Shown: positions 15,858-24,306, counted from the first letter of the stretch. The stretch is 64,000 bases of DNA from Breznakia pachnodae (GCF_030814225.1 NZ_JAUSUR010000003.1:62001-126000); one strand, 5' to 3'. Numbers and translations: made by a program. Notes: generated from the letters alone by a model not told the origin.

Positions 15858-17120
15858 CTATCGATTGATTTCTGTGATATGTTCTTTGTATTCTTTACGT
15901 ATGCTTTGTACTGTGGATTCAATTGATCCGTTATTATCGACAACAAGTTCTCTTGAGCTGCGATAAAGAGGATCCCTCTCTTTCCATAATGTGGCCACAG
16001 CTTCTTTGCTGGAGCTTAGTGGTCGTGAATCATCACTAATTAACTTTTCGATGTCACGATCCAAATATACAATCAACCCATTGTGCTTTAAGTAAAAGAC
16101 GTTCATTTCGTTTTTTACGATTCCACCACCACAAGAGATGACGCAATTTGCTTTCATGCTTACTTCTTTACATATTCTTGATTCTATTTCGCGAAATGCT
16201 GGTTCTCCGTTTTCCGCAAAGAACTCAGAAATCGGCATCTTTATTTCATCAACAATTCTAGTATCAATATCAATAAATTCTTTATTTAGTTTTTTTGCCA
16301 ATCTTCTGCCAACGGTTGTTTTTCCACAACTTGGCATACCAATTAATACAACATTACTTGTTTCTAATAAAATTTCTTTGTAGATTCGATCAATTTCACT
16401 ATCATCAATCTTAATATCTTTAAAGAATTCCAGTGCGTATTTTGCCTGTGCAACCAACATCTCCAAACCATTGATTCCTTTGATACCAAGTGCTTGAGCA
16501 GTTAATACGAAATCGGTACGTAATGGATTGTAGACCGCATCAATACAAGCAACACAGTTTTTAAATCTTGCGATATCAACGCTGGTACCATCGGTATTTG
16601 GATACATTCCAATTGGTGTTGTATTCACAATCACTTCACAGTCCAGATGATCTGCATATACTTCTTCGATACTTAGAATTCCATTTGTCTTTACGATATC
16701 CACAATCACCACCTGTTTTGGTTCTTGATTATGAATAACAGCTTGAATTGCTTTACTGGCACCACCGTTTCCCATGATTAATACTTTTTTATCTTTGATT
16801 TGAATTTCATGTTTTTGCAGTGTGTATTGAAATCCTAGGTAATCAGTATTATATCCAATCAGTTTTCCATCTTTATTTATGACTGTATTGACTGCGCCAA
16901 TCTGTTTTGCGGCATCACTCATTTCATCTAAGTATGGGATAACTGTTTGTTTATAAGGAATCGTTACATTGATGGCAGAAAATGTTTTTTCCTTCATAAA
17001 TGTATCTACTTCATTTTTTTCTAATGGGTGTAATTCATACTCGTAGTTATCAATTAACTGTTCATGTATGATTTTTGAGTAACTATGTCCTAGTTTCTCC
17101 CCAATTAATCCGTATTTCAT
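15858..17120 (-). CDS. Fused shikimate dehydrogenase-shikimate kinase
   Basis: 420 residues. AroE occupies about 1-250: LIGEKLGHSYSKIIHE, NVTIPYKQTVIPYL, the NADP loop MGNGGASKA and VNTTPIGMYPN. AroK occupies about 255-420: Walker A GMPSCGKTTVGRRLAKKL, FIDIDTRIV, EPAFREIES and CGGGIV. The product of the first half, shikimate, is the substrate of the second. There is no stop or SD at the joint. No separate aroE or aroK is seen in the window, so this gene supplies both steps. Two bases separate it from aroC. Confidence 0.93.
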   Translation of the reverse strand: MKYGLIGEKLGHSYSKIIHEQLIDNYEYELHPLEKNEVDTFMKEKTFSAINVTIPYKQTVIPYLDEMSDAAKQIGAVNTVINKDGKLIGYNTDYLGFQYTLQKHEIQIKDKKVLIMGNGGASKAIQAVIHNQEPKQVVIVDIVKTNGILSIEEVYADHLDCEVIVNTTPIGMYPNTDGTSVDIARFKNCVACIDAVYNPLRTDFVLTAQALGIKGINGLEMLVAQAKYALEFFKDIKIDDSEIDRIYKEILLETSNVVLIGMPSCGKTTVGRRLAKKLNKEFIDIDTRIVDEIKMPISEFFAENGEPAFREIESRICKEVSMKANCVISCGGGIVKNEMNVFYLKHNGLIVYLDRDIEKLISDDSRPLSSSKEAVATLWKERDPLYRSSRELVVDNNGSIESTVQSIRKEYKEHITEINR

Positions 17121-17121
17121 A

Positions 17122-18228
17122 TTATTCTTCTCCCATCCATAAGTAACCGTATCGCTGTGTCAGTAAATCCAATAATCCAATTGCGATTACACTATCAATT
17201 ACAACACGTGCACGGTGTACGATTGCTGGATCATGTCGTCCTTCAATCTGTAAGACTGTATCTTCTTTTGATTTGAAATTAATGGTATCCTGTTTTTTAT
17301 AAATAGAAGCAGTTGGTTTCAATACCGTTTTTAATGTTATTGGCATTCCATTACTGATTCCACCATTGATTCCACCATTGTTGTTTGTTTTTGTTTTTAC
17401 TTCTTCTTTATCCATATAGAAGGTATCATTCACTTCACTTCCTGTGTGATTCACAAAATCGAATCCTAAACCAAACTCAATTCCCTTTACTCCAGGAATA
17501 CTGAAAATTAATTGTGATAACACACTTTCAATGGAATGAAAGAATGGTTCTCCTACTCCAGCAGGAAGGTTGATAATCGTACTTTCAATAATTCCACCAA
17601 CACTGTCACCATCGTTTGCATGTTGCTCAATCAGTTGAATCATTTCTTCCTGTTTCTTGTTGTTTAATACAGGGAAGTAAGCATGATTCATTTCGTGAAT
17701 CTGTTGGATTAGTTCTTTTTCATCTTGTGAGAAACTATCATCTACTAAGTTATTAATTTGCTTCAAATGTGAACCAATCAAGATTCCTTTCTTTTTAAGA
17801 ATCTGATTACAGATGCTACCAGCAGCTACAAGAGGAGCAGTTAATCTTCCTGAGAAGTGTCCACCACCACGGTAATCCTGAAATCCAAGATACTTCATAT
17901 TCGCTGTATAATCCGCATGAGAAGGTCTCATCAAATCTTTCGTTTTTGAGTAATCCTTGCTTCTTGTATTACTGTTTTCCATTAAGATACATAATGGAGT
18001 ACCAGTAGTATGATCATCAAAGTATCCACTTACAATATTCATCTCATCACTTTCTTTACGTGCTGTAGAAATTCTACCTTTAGGTTTACGTAAAGTAAGC
18101 TGATGATTAATGTAATCCATATCTAAGGTAATACCAGGACATAATCCATCAATTAATACCCCAATACCATTTCCATGTGATTCCCCAAATAAGGTAATCG
18201 ATATTGCTTCTCCTATTGTACTTTTCAT
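17122..18228 (-). CDS. aroC: Chorismate synthase
   Basis: 368 residues. Needs reduced FMN; converts EPSP to chorismate. Signatures: FGESHGNGIGVLIDG, RKPKGRISTARKESDE, RPSHADYTANMKY with YRGGGHFSGRLTA, and GGISNGMPITLK. It overlaps aroB by 4 bases (ATGA), so translation is coupled. Confidence 0.96.
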   Translation of the reverse strand: MKSTIGEAISITLFGESHGNGIGVLIDGLCPGITLDMDYINHQLTLRKPKGRISTARKESDEMNIVSGYFDDHTTGTPLCILMENSNTRSKDYSKTKDLMRPSHADYTANMKYLGFQDYRGGGHFSGRLTAPLVAAGSICNQILKKKGILIGSHLKQINNLVDDSFSQDEKELIQQIHEMNHAYFPVLNNKKQEEMIQLIEQHANDGDSVGGIIESTIINLPAGVGEPFFHSIESVLSQLIFSIPGVKGIEFGLGFDFVNHTGSEVNDTFYMDKEEVKTKTNNNGGINGGISNGMPITLKTVLKPTASIYKKQDTINFKSKEDTVLQIEGRHDPAIVHRARVVIDSVIAIGLLDLLTQRYGYLWMGEE

Positions 18229-19238
18229 AAAGGATTCCTTTCTAATATAGCTTTCACTTCACTCAGTGACATTTCTTCTATATATGATTTACCAGGTTCA
18301 CGAACTTTCACAATACTAATTGTATCTGCATGTGCTTTCTTATCCATAGTAATATAATCAAATACTTTATCTATATCTAAATCAGCATGCGTTGGTAACC
18401 CCATCTTTTCCAAAATTTTAATTACTTCTTTTTTTACTTCATCATCATCTAAGAAGTACAACATTCCCATACCGACACACTCACCATGATAATAGGTTTC
18501 TAAATTATAATATGCCTCAATCCCATGTCCAATTGAATGGCCAAAGTTTAAGGTCTTTCTTAATCCTACTTCTTTTTCATCTTCTTCCACTACCCACTTC
18601 TTCATACACAATGCTTTGTATACGATTTCATCTAAATGATCTTCATAATCATCTTGCTTAAAGATTTCATAGATTGACTTATCGTGAATCAATCCAGCTT
18701 TTAATGCTTCTACCAACCCACTTTGAATATGGCGTTTTGGCAGAGTAGCAAGAGTATCAAAATCTATTAATACTAAATCAGGGTGATAGAAACTACCAAT
18801 GATGTTTTTTACTTTTCCAAGATTAATTGCCGTCTTTCCACCAATACTGCTGTCAATTTGCGAAAGTGTAGTAGTTGGAATACTAATAAATGGAATTCCA
18901 CGCATATAACTTGCAGCCACAAATCCACCTAAGTCTCCAATTACACCACCACCCAAAGCAATTAGTGTATCTTTACGACTCATATGGAAGTCCAGACAAG
19001 CCTGACAGACATCTTCAAATGTTTGTATACTTTTGCTTTGTTCTCCTGGTGCTACCTTATATACGGTGCTGTTAGGACACTGTGCAACGACCTCATCAAT
19101 CAGCGACTGTGGGATATTTGTATCAGTTAAGATAAAATATCGTTTTGTTGTATCAATATAGGTATCGAGTGTTTTAAGACATCCTCGCTCTAAGATAATG
19201 TCATAGGTTTTGTGTTTTACATCTACTGTTAATTTCAT
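18225..19238 (-). CDS. aroB: 3-dehydroquinate synthase
   Basis: 337 residues. NAD- and divalent-metal-dependent cyclisation of DAHP. Motifs: GGGVIGDLGGFVAASYMRGI, PTTTLSQIDSSIGGKTAINL, and the metal-binding LNFGHSIGHGIEAYY and HGECVGMGM. An upstream in-frame start at 19271 lies in the terminator stem, so ATG 19238 with SD GGGGGAG is used. First gene of the operon, behind the leader with a terminator. Confidence 0.95.
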   Translation of the reverse strand: MKLTVDVKHKTYDIILERGCLKTLDTYIDTTKRYFILTDTNIPQSLIDEVVAQCPNSTVYKVAPGEQSKSIQTFEDVCQACLDFHMSRKDTLIALGGGVIGDLGGFVAASYMRGIPFISIPTTTLSQIDSSIGGKTAINLGKVKNIIGSFYHPDLVLIDFDTLATLPKRHIQSGLVEALKAGLIHDKSIYEIFKQDDYEDHLDEIVYKALCMKKWVVEEDEKEVGLRKTLNFGHSIGHGIEAYYNLETYYHGECVGMGMLYFLDDDEVKKEVIKILEKMGLPTHADLDIDKVFDYITMDKKAHADTISIVKVREPGKSYIEEMSLSEVKAILERNPL

Positions 19239-19256
19239 GGTAACTCCCCCTTTTAA

Positions 19257-19286
19257 TAAAAAAAGCACCAACTAGAAGTTTGTGCT
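19257..19286 (-). terminator. Attenuator-type terminator in the aro operon leader
   Basis: On the minus strand AGCACAAACT / AGTTGGTGCT (one mismatch) with loop TCT and a run of T, about 20 bases before aroB. A terminator between promoter and first gene implies conditional read-through. CAACTA of the upstream hairpin could pair with TAGTTG of this stem, giving a possible antiterminator. Confidence 0.75.
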
Positions 19287-19295
19287 GTATGTAAA

Positions 19296-19345
19296 TCCCA
19301 AATCAATATGAAATAACTAATAACTTTGTATTAGTTGATCTGGGA
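19296..19345 (-). promoter_or_regulatory. Structured leader RNA of the aro operon
   Basis: Directly after the leader-peptide stop codon the minus strand folds as an outer stem TCCCAGATC / GATTTGGGA (one G-U pair) with an inner perfect stem AACTAATA / TATTAGTT stacked on it. Together with the following terminator this looks like a transcription attenuation leader. Confidence 0.6.
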
Positions 19346-19384
19346 CTATTCAAAATAAAAATAAAATGTTGTACTTAATATCAT
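19346..19384 (-). CDS. Putative Phe/Tyr leader peptide of the aro operon
   Basis: Twelve codons, MILSTTFYFYFE, then TAG. Five consecutive aromatic codons (TTT TAT TTT TAT TTT) sit just before the hairpins and terminator, as in pheL-type attenuators where ribosome stalling at scarce Phe-tRNA or Tyr-tRNA prevents termination. Against it: no SD is present. The best promoter would begin transcription at or next to the ATG, so translation would be leaderless; and T/A-rich DNA readily gives such codons by chance. Confidence 0.45.
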   Translation of the reverse strand: MILSTTFYFYFE

Positions 19385-19390
19385 GTATAC

Positions 19391-19419
19391 ATAATAATAT
19401 AAAATAAAACGAGATGCAA
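19391..19419 (-). promoter_or_regulatory. Probable promoter of the aro operon
   Basis: Minus strand -35 TTGCAT (19419-19414), 17-base spacer, -10 TATTAT (19396-19391). The expected transcription start is about 19384, at the ATG of the leader peptide. Confidence 0.5.
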
Positions 19420-19481
19420 GAAGTTTATGAAATTTTTTCATAAACTTTGAAAACTGTTACATTTCGTTTTGTCTTAATATA

Positions 19482-19928
19482 CTATTGATTTTGATTCATT
19501 TCTGATAATTTACTTTCTAGTCTTTCTCTTTTTGCTTCATCAAATGAATATCCAATTTCTGCATTTGCAACTAAATAAATTAAAAGCGCTCCTTCTAAAA
19601 TAGATACAATGAATGAAAATCCAATTAGCATGTCTGCACTAGAATCATAACCTAAATAATCAAACATTTGAAATGCTTGAAGAAAGCCAATAACCCAAAA
19701 TACCAACATAGTAACAGCTGCCCAGCGACGACCACTGCAAATACATCCGATAAAAATCCAGTTAATAACCAAACCAAAGAATGTACTGCTATCTAATGAA
19801 AGTCCTAATGAACTTGCATAAGAAGCAAGACCAAAGACACCAACAAGCTGCAGACAGACAAATGCAATTGCTACCTTATTACGTTTTGAAATTGCCTTTT
19901 CAAGATTAAATGTGTTTGTGTTTTCCAT
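19482..19928 (-). CDS. Four-helix membrane protein, tandem paralogue B
   Basis: 148 residues with four hydrophobic segments. It shares with its upstream neighbour (20008-20448) the GRRW motif (CSGRRWAAVTMLVFW against YTGRRWGAIAQLFVW), a YLGY motif and the ending AEIGYSFDEAKRERLESKLSEM against PEISYSFEITKIDIVRRKLAEM. SD TAGGAGGAT lies 7 bases before ATG 19928; the longer in-frame start at 20024 overlaps the neighbour and lacks support. Function unknown. No terminator is clear in the 90 bases behind it. Confidence 0.65.
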   Translation of the reverse strand: MENTNTFNLEKAISKRNKVAIAFVCLQLVGVFGLASYASSLGLSLDSSTFFGLVINWIFIGCICSGRRWAAVTMLVFWVIGFLQAFQMFDYLGYDSSADMLIGFSFIVSILEGALLIYLVANAEIGYSFDEAKRERLESKLSEMNQNQ

Positions 19929-20007
19929 AAAATAAAATCCTCCTAAATTAACACCTATACATCTGTAATACATCAACAGATGGCAGAAAGTTTCAAATTC
20001 TTTTGTA

Positions 20008-20448
20008 TTACTCCATTTCAGCAAGTTTTCTTCTCACAATATCAATTTTCGTAATTTCAAAAGAATAACTGATTTCAGGATTTAAAATTAAATAAAAATA
20101 CAAAACACCTTTTACGATAATGAGTATGGTTGTAATTACAACTATATGATCCCAGTGAGAATTATAACCAAGGTATCCATATAATAAAATTAACTCAAAG
20201 ATAGAGAAGAACCATACAAACAGTTGTGCTATTGCTCCCCATCGTCGACCAGTGTATGCACATATAACTAAATAAATGGTAAAAAGAAATACCCAGAAAC
20301 TGCGAATTGGGATTGTTGCAGACATGTTGCTGGCTATACTTGATACAATCAGATACTCTACAATTTCAATACCCAACAATCCTCCAGCAAGTCGTTTTCT
20401 TTTCTTATTTGCTTGATCAATATCAAATTCTTTTTTATCTTCCATCAT
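20008..20448 (-). CDS. Four-helix membrane protein, tandem paralogue A
   Basis: About 146 residues; a GTG at 20457 is in frame, but ATG 20448 (or 20445) is better placed behind AGGAAGGTG. Four hydrophobic segments with the GRRWGAIAQL motif between helices 2 and 3, and a cytoplasmic C-terminal tail with SFEITKIDIVRRKLAEME. First of a pair with 19482-19928; both are probably transcribed from the ECF-like promoter at 20475-20501. Unknown function. Confidence 0.6.
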   Translation of the reverse strand: MMEDKKEFDIDQANKKRKRLAGGLLGIEIVEYLIVSSIASNMSATIPIRSFWVFLFTIYLVICAYTGRRWGAIAQLFVWFFSIFELILLYGYLGYNSHWDHIVVITTILIIVKGVLYFYLILNPEISYSFEITKIDIVRRKLAEME

Positions 20449-20471
20449 CAGATTCACCTTCCTACGTAATT

Positions 20472-20501
20472 AAAGACGAACAAACAAGTAAAAAAGTTTC
20501 A
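20472..20501 (-). promoter_or_regulatory. ECF-like promoter, site 5 (weaker)
   Basis: Minus strand TGAAAC (20501-20496), then CGTCTTTAA; the AAC and GTC (20477-20475) are 18 bases apart, the same spacing as in the four better sites. TGAAAC/CGTC is the classical ECF form. It would give a leader of about 20 bases to paralogue A. Confidence 0.45.
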
Positions 20502-20560
20502 TAAAGAAACAGATAAAAATGATAAATATAAGATTTCTTTGTATAATTAATAAAAAGGGC

Positions 20561-20591
20561 TTGACCTTGTCACGATGTCAAGGAATAGAAT
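20561..20591 (+). promoter_or_regulatory. MerR-type promoter/operator with 19-base spacer
   Basis: TTGACC (20561-20566), 19-base spacer, TAGAAT (20586-20591). The spacer holds an imperfect dyad CCTTGTCA-CGA-TGTCAAGG. The overlong spacer with internal dyad is diagnostic for MerR activators. It lies just before the MerR gene at 20615, so autoregulation is expected. Confidence 0.8.
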
Positions 20592-20614
20592 AAAGATGAG
20601 CTCAGGAGGAACCC

Positions 20615-21430
20615 ATGTTTAAAATAGGAGAATTCTCAAAATTAACACAGATCAGTGGAAGAATGCTTCGTCATTTTGATAAGTTAGAATTACTGACACC
20701 ACAACAGATTGATGATAATGGTTATCGTTTATATGCATCTAACCAGTTACAAGATGCCTTAAAGATAACTTCATTACAGCGAGCAGGTTTTCAACTGCAG
20801 GAAATCAAACGAATGATGTCAGATGATATTGTAAATGATGAATTGCAGCAAATTATAATAACATGCAGGCAGAGAAAAGAAATGGAATATAAAAAAGTAA
20901 AAAAAGAATTATCAATGTTGGATGATATTGATGAAATCTTAAGCAGAGGAACAAATATTCATACATATACATTGGAATTAAAACATATTCCTGGACATAT
21001 TGTTGCTTCTTTAAGACAAAGAATTCCAAAATACTCAGATGAAGGTAGGTTATGGGGAATGATGATGTCAGAAATCATGCCTCAACAACCAAAGTTTTCA
21101 AACTCAATGCGTAAGTTGGCAATTTACCATGATGAAGAATATATGGAAGAAGATCCAGATGTGGAAATCAGAATCAGTGTCGATAATATATATAAGGATA
21201 CAAAACATGTAACCTTTAAAGAAGTAGATGAAGAAGAAGTGCTGACAATTACATTCCATGGAAGTTATGAACAGATTGGAAATGTAAATGCCGAGGCAAT
21301 CAGGTGGATGGAACAGAATGGCTATAAATTAGATGGTAAGTTCTATTGCGTCTATCTAAGTGGCCCAGAAAAAACAGAAGAAAGTGAGAAGTGGACAACC
21401 GAGTGTTGTTTCCCAGTGAAGAAACTATGA
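20615..21430 (+). CDS. MerR-family regulator with GyrI-like effector domain
   Basis: 271 residues. The N-terminal MerR helix-turn-helix (FKIGEFSKLTQISGRMLRHF, DKLELLTPQQID, GYRLY) is followed by a coiled coil (about 75-120) and a GyrI/BmrR-like small-molecule domain (about 125-271) with HIPGHIVASLRQRIP and ITFHGSYEQIG. This is the multidrug-binding architecture of BmrR and BltR; the ligand is unknown. The stop overlaps the next ATG (ATGA). SD AGGAGG. Confidence 0.9.
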   Translation: MFKIGEFSKLTQISGRMLRHFDKLELLTPQQIDDNGYRLYASNQLQDALKITSLQRAGFQLQEIKRMMSDDIVNDELQQIIITCRQRKEMEYKKVKKELSMLDDIDEILSRGTNIHTYTLELKHIPGHIVASLRQRIPKYSDEGRLWGMMMSEIMPQQPKFSNSMRKLAIYHDEEYMEEDPDVEIRISVDNIYKDTKHVTFKEVDEEEVLTITFHGSYEQIGNVNAEAIRWMEQNGYKLDGKFYCVYLSGPEKTEESEKWTTECCFPVKKL

Positions 21431-22041
21431 AATATGATTGGCGAAAAGAAGAAAAAGAACTATATGCACCAAAGACAAAACCACAAGTGCAATTAGTACC
21501 AAAACAAAAATATATAACAATTAAAGGTGAAGGGAATCCAAATGAACAAGAGTTTGCGGACCGAGTAGAAGTTCTGTATGCACTTGCCTATGGAATTCGT
21601 ATGGCTCCAAGAAATGGTGTTGATATTGAAGGTTATTATGATTATGGAGTATATCCATTAGAAGGAATTTGGAGTACGAAGAATCCAGACGATGTTTATG
21701 ATAAGAGTAAATACACATATACTATTATGATAAGACAACCAGATTTTGTGAATCAGAAAGACTTTGATACAGTACTGAAAAAAGTAAAACTAAAAAAGAA
21801 TTTACCATTATTAGATAATATTAAGTTTGAAGAATTAGAAGATGGTAAGATTATTCAAATCTTACATAATGGAACTTATGATAATGAAACTGCTAGTTTT
21901 AATATCATGAAAGAGTATATGAAAGAACATGGTTTGAAACAACGTTGTTTTGAACATCGTGAAATCTATTTGAACGATAGCAGAAAAACTGCACCAGACA
22001 AATTAAAGACAATACTTCGTTATTTTTTAGAGGAAGAATAA
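21427..22041 (+). CDS. GyrI-like small-molecule-binding protein
   Basis: 204 residues, single GyrI-like (SOUL/AraC effector-binding type) domain without DNA-binding part: KYITIKGEGNPNEQEF, VEVLYALAYGIRM, YYDYGVYPLEGIW, IIQILHNGTYDNE, HREIYLNDSRKT. This matches the YdhN/DUF-type GyrI-like family that has been linked to hydrolysis or sequestration of small compounds. Start is ATG 21427 in a 4-base overlap with the regulator; an earlier in-frame start lies inside that gene. Shares its ligand fold with the regulator before it, so both may see the same compound. Confidence 0.8.
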   Translation: MKYDWRKEEKELYAPKTKPQVQLVPKQKYITIKGEGNPNEQEFADRVEVLYALAYGIRMAPRNGVDIEGYYDYGVYPLEGIWSTKNPDDVYDKSKYTYTIMIRQPDFVNQKDFDTVLKKVKLKKNLPLLDNIKFEELEDGKIIQILHNGTYDNETASFNIMKEYMKEHGLKQRCFEHREIYLNDSRKTAPDKLKTILRYFLEEE

Positions 22042-23093
22042 TGAAACATATAATTAAGGGATTTCCTGCAACTGGTGGAAGGCATTGTATTACTAGTGCT
22101 TTAAAGCAAGTATTTGCATATTATAAAATTGATATTAGTGAAGCAATGCTGCTTGGATTAGGAGCGGGATTATCATTTATGTATTTAAATGGAAAAGATT
22201 CACCAATGGTTTCAGGAAGAACCAAAGTATTTGAATTGGAAGAAAAACTAGCTCAGCGTTTGAATGTAGAACTTGTGTGTAAGAAACCAAAGAACTATGA
22301 AGTGGCTGAGGCAAAAGCACATCAGCTATTAGATGAGGATAAACCACTACTAATTTATGTAGATATGCCATACCTATCTTACTTGCAGATGAATGAGGAC
22401 AGTCACTTTGGTGGTCATGCGATTGCTTTGTTTGGTTATGATGATGAAATGAGTGAATACTATATTAGTGATCGTGATAGTGAGTTGCAACCGATTCGTA
22501 CCCCTCAGGGTAGTGTAGGAAAAGATTATCACACGATAAGTTATGAAGAAATGAAACTTGCCAGAAACAGTTCTCATCGACCATTCCCTGCCAAGAATAA
22601 ATATCTTGAGTTTGATTTAAGTACTTATACATTTCCTTCGGATGAGGTTGCTAAGGAAGCAATACTGGAAGTCTGTAATCAGATGTTACGACCAGCAACA
22701 AAAATGCTGGGAATTACTGGAGTTGAAAAATTCTCAAAAGAAATTTTGAAGTGGAAAAAATTCACTCCAGAAAAACTGGAACATTCTGCAGTAACAAACT
22801 ACTTTCAAATCAGTCATGATGGTGGAACTGGTGGAGGAATCTTTCGTAAATTATATGGAGAGTTTCTGCTTGAAATTAATGAACAGCTGAAGATAAAAGA
22901 ATTAGATATGGTTGGTAATGGTTATCTTGAACTATCAGTTCTGTGGGATGATATCGCTGATGAATTATGGAAGTTATTCCAAAGTAAAGCTGCAACATCT
23001 CTGATATCAATAAGCAAACAGATTGATGCTTGTTATCAGAAAGAATATAAATTATTAACAACATTAGAATCAAAAATCAGACGTGAAGTGTAA
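22041..23093 (+). CDS. BtrH-like protein (BtrH N-terminal domain plus DUF4872)
   Basis: 350 residues. Residues 1-140 resemble the BtrH N-terminal domain, a papain-like acyltransferase fold: GRHCITSALKQVF with Cys16 as the likely nucleophile and HFGGHAIALFGYDDE with the likely catalytic His. The rest fits DUF4872 (YHTISYEEMKLAR, SHDGGTGGGIFRKLYGEFL). BtrH transfers an acyl side chain to an aminoglycoside in butirosin synthesis; relatives outside gene clusters have no known substrate. TAATG overlap with the GyrI-like gene puts it in the MerR operon. A terminator overlaps its stop. Confidence 0.75.
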   Translation: MKHIIKGFPATGGRHCITSALKQVFAYYKIDISEAMLLGLGAGLSFMYLNGKDSPMVSGRTKVFELEEKLAQRLNVELVCKKPKNYEVAEAKAHQLLDEDKPLLIYVDMPYLSYLQMNEDSHFGGHAIALFGYDDEMSEYYISDRDSELQPIRTPQGSVGKDYHTISYEEMKLARNSSHRPFPAKNKYLEFDLSTYTFPSDEVAKEAILEVCNQMLRPATKMLGITGVEKFSKEILKWKKFTPEKLEHSAVTNYFQISHDGGTGGGIFRKLYGEFLLEINEQLKIKELDMVGNGYLELSVLWDDIADELWKLFQSKAATSLISISKQIDACYQKEYKLLTTLESKIRREV

Positions 23094-23107
23094 GAACTTC
23101 ACGTTTT
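23081..23107 (+). terminator. Terminator of the MerR/BtrH-like operon
   Basis: Stem ACGTGAAG / CTTCACGT with TTTT; the stop codon of the BtrH-like gene lies in the loop. Confidence 0.75.
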
Positions 23108-23227
23108 GGATATTTGAAGGATGTAATCGCTTTAATTAAATAAAATTGCAGGGAAAGCAAAATAATGCTAGAAATAATAATAAAAAGCAGTGAAAATGAT
23201 GTATAATAATGGTCAAAGAGGTATGCT

Positions 23228-24295
23228 ATGAATAAACTGGAAAATGCACGTAAACAAATCAATCATATTGATAAAGAGATGGCAGAATTGTTTGAGAAGA
23301 GAATGCAGGCAGTAGAAGATGTTGTTGATTATAAACTCAGCAATCAGATGCCAGTCTTAGATAGTTCAAGAGAACGTGAACTAATTGATAAGAATTTGAA
23401 GTACATCAATGACTGTAAGTATCGAGATTCATATTTATCATTTCTACATCATATGCTTGAAGTTTCAAAAGACTATCAGAAACAGATTATTAATCGTGAT
23501 GTAATTGCTTATCAGGGGACATATGGAGCATTTTCTTACATTGCCTCAACCAAGATATTTGAAAATCATAAATATCGCTCCTATCCAACCTTTGAAGATG
23601 TCTTCAAAGCAGTTGAAAGTCAGGAAGTATCTTATGGAGTTATTCCATTCGAAAATTCTTTTACAGGAGAAGTTGGAGAGGTTAGTGATTTATTAAGAGA
23701 ATATAACGTTTACATTATTGATACCTATGATTTAAAAGTAGATCAAAACTTATTAGGAAAAAAAGGTGCAAGCGCACAAACGATAAAAAAGGTGTATTCA
23801 CACCCACAGGCAATTTCACAGAGTTCACAGTTTTTAAAAGGAAGAGGCTATGAAATTATGCCTTATCCAAATACTGCACTTGCAGCGAAGTTTGTAAGTG
23901 AACAGGACCGTGATGATCTTGCAGCAATTGCATCCAAAGAAACAGCAGAGTTGTTTGGATTGGAAATTCTGGAATCTAACATTCATACAAGTGGTGATAA
24001 TACCACAAGATTTATTGTAATCAGTAAGCAGTTAAAACCACAGGGAACCAATTTCCAGATGTTGTTTACAACAAAGAATGAAACTGGTGCCTTAGCAGAA
24101 GCAATCAATCTGATTGCATCCTATGGATTTAATATGGAAAGCATCAAATCCCGAGCAATTCCAAATGAACCATGGTCGTATTATTTCCATGTGGAACTGG
24201 AAGGTGAACTGGAAAGTAAACAGACCAAAGAGATGTTGAAGAAACTTGAAGATATTTGTACAGATATAAAGATCCTGGGATCTTATACGAAATAG
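23228..24295 (+). CDS. pheA: Bifunctional chorismate mutase/prephenate dehydratase
   Basis: 355 residues in three parts. AroQ-type chorismate mutase (1-85: ARKQINHIDKEMAELFEKRM), prephenate dehydratase (about 92-270: YQGTYGAFSYIAS, VIPFENSFTGEV, YSHPQAISQSSQFL, and the catalytic TTRFIVI) and an ACT domain (about 280-355: TTKNETGALAEAINLIASYG) that binds Phe for feedback; its SIKSRAIP segment stands in for the usual ESRP. It makes phenylpyruvate from chorismate and complements tyrA of the aro operon. SD AAAGAGG; a -10 TATAAT lies upstream. Eleven bases separate it from the aminotransferase. Confidence 0.94.
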   Translation: MNKLENARKQINHIDKEMAELFEKRMQAVEDVVDYKLSNQMPVLDSSRERELIDKNLKYINDCKYRDSYLSFLHHMLEVSKDYQKQIINRDVIAYQGTYGAFSYIASTKIFENHKYRSYPTFEDVFKAVESQEVSYGVIPFENSFTGEVGEVSDLLREYNVYIIDTYDLKVDQNLLGKKGASAQTIKKVYSHPQAISQSSQFLKGRGYEIMPYPNTALAAKFVSEQDRDDLAAIASKETAELFGLEILESNIHTSGDNTTRFIVISKQLKPQGTNFQMLFTTKNETGALAEAINLIASYGFNMESIKSRAIPNEPWSYYFHVELEGELESKQTKEMLKKLEDICTDIKILGSYTK

Positions 24296-24306
24296 GGAGA
24301 AAACTT

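Noticed and set aside
19257-19345. T-box riboswitch in the aro leader
   Set aside because: The leader is too short and lacks the T-box sequence (GGGTGGNACCGCG-like) and specifier stem.
19446-19475. TGAAAAC...GTCTTA on the plus strand as another ECF promoter
   Set aside because: The AAC to GTC distance is 16, not 18, and it would read into the end of a minus-strand gene.
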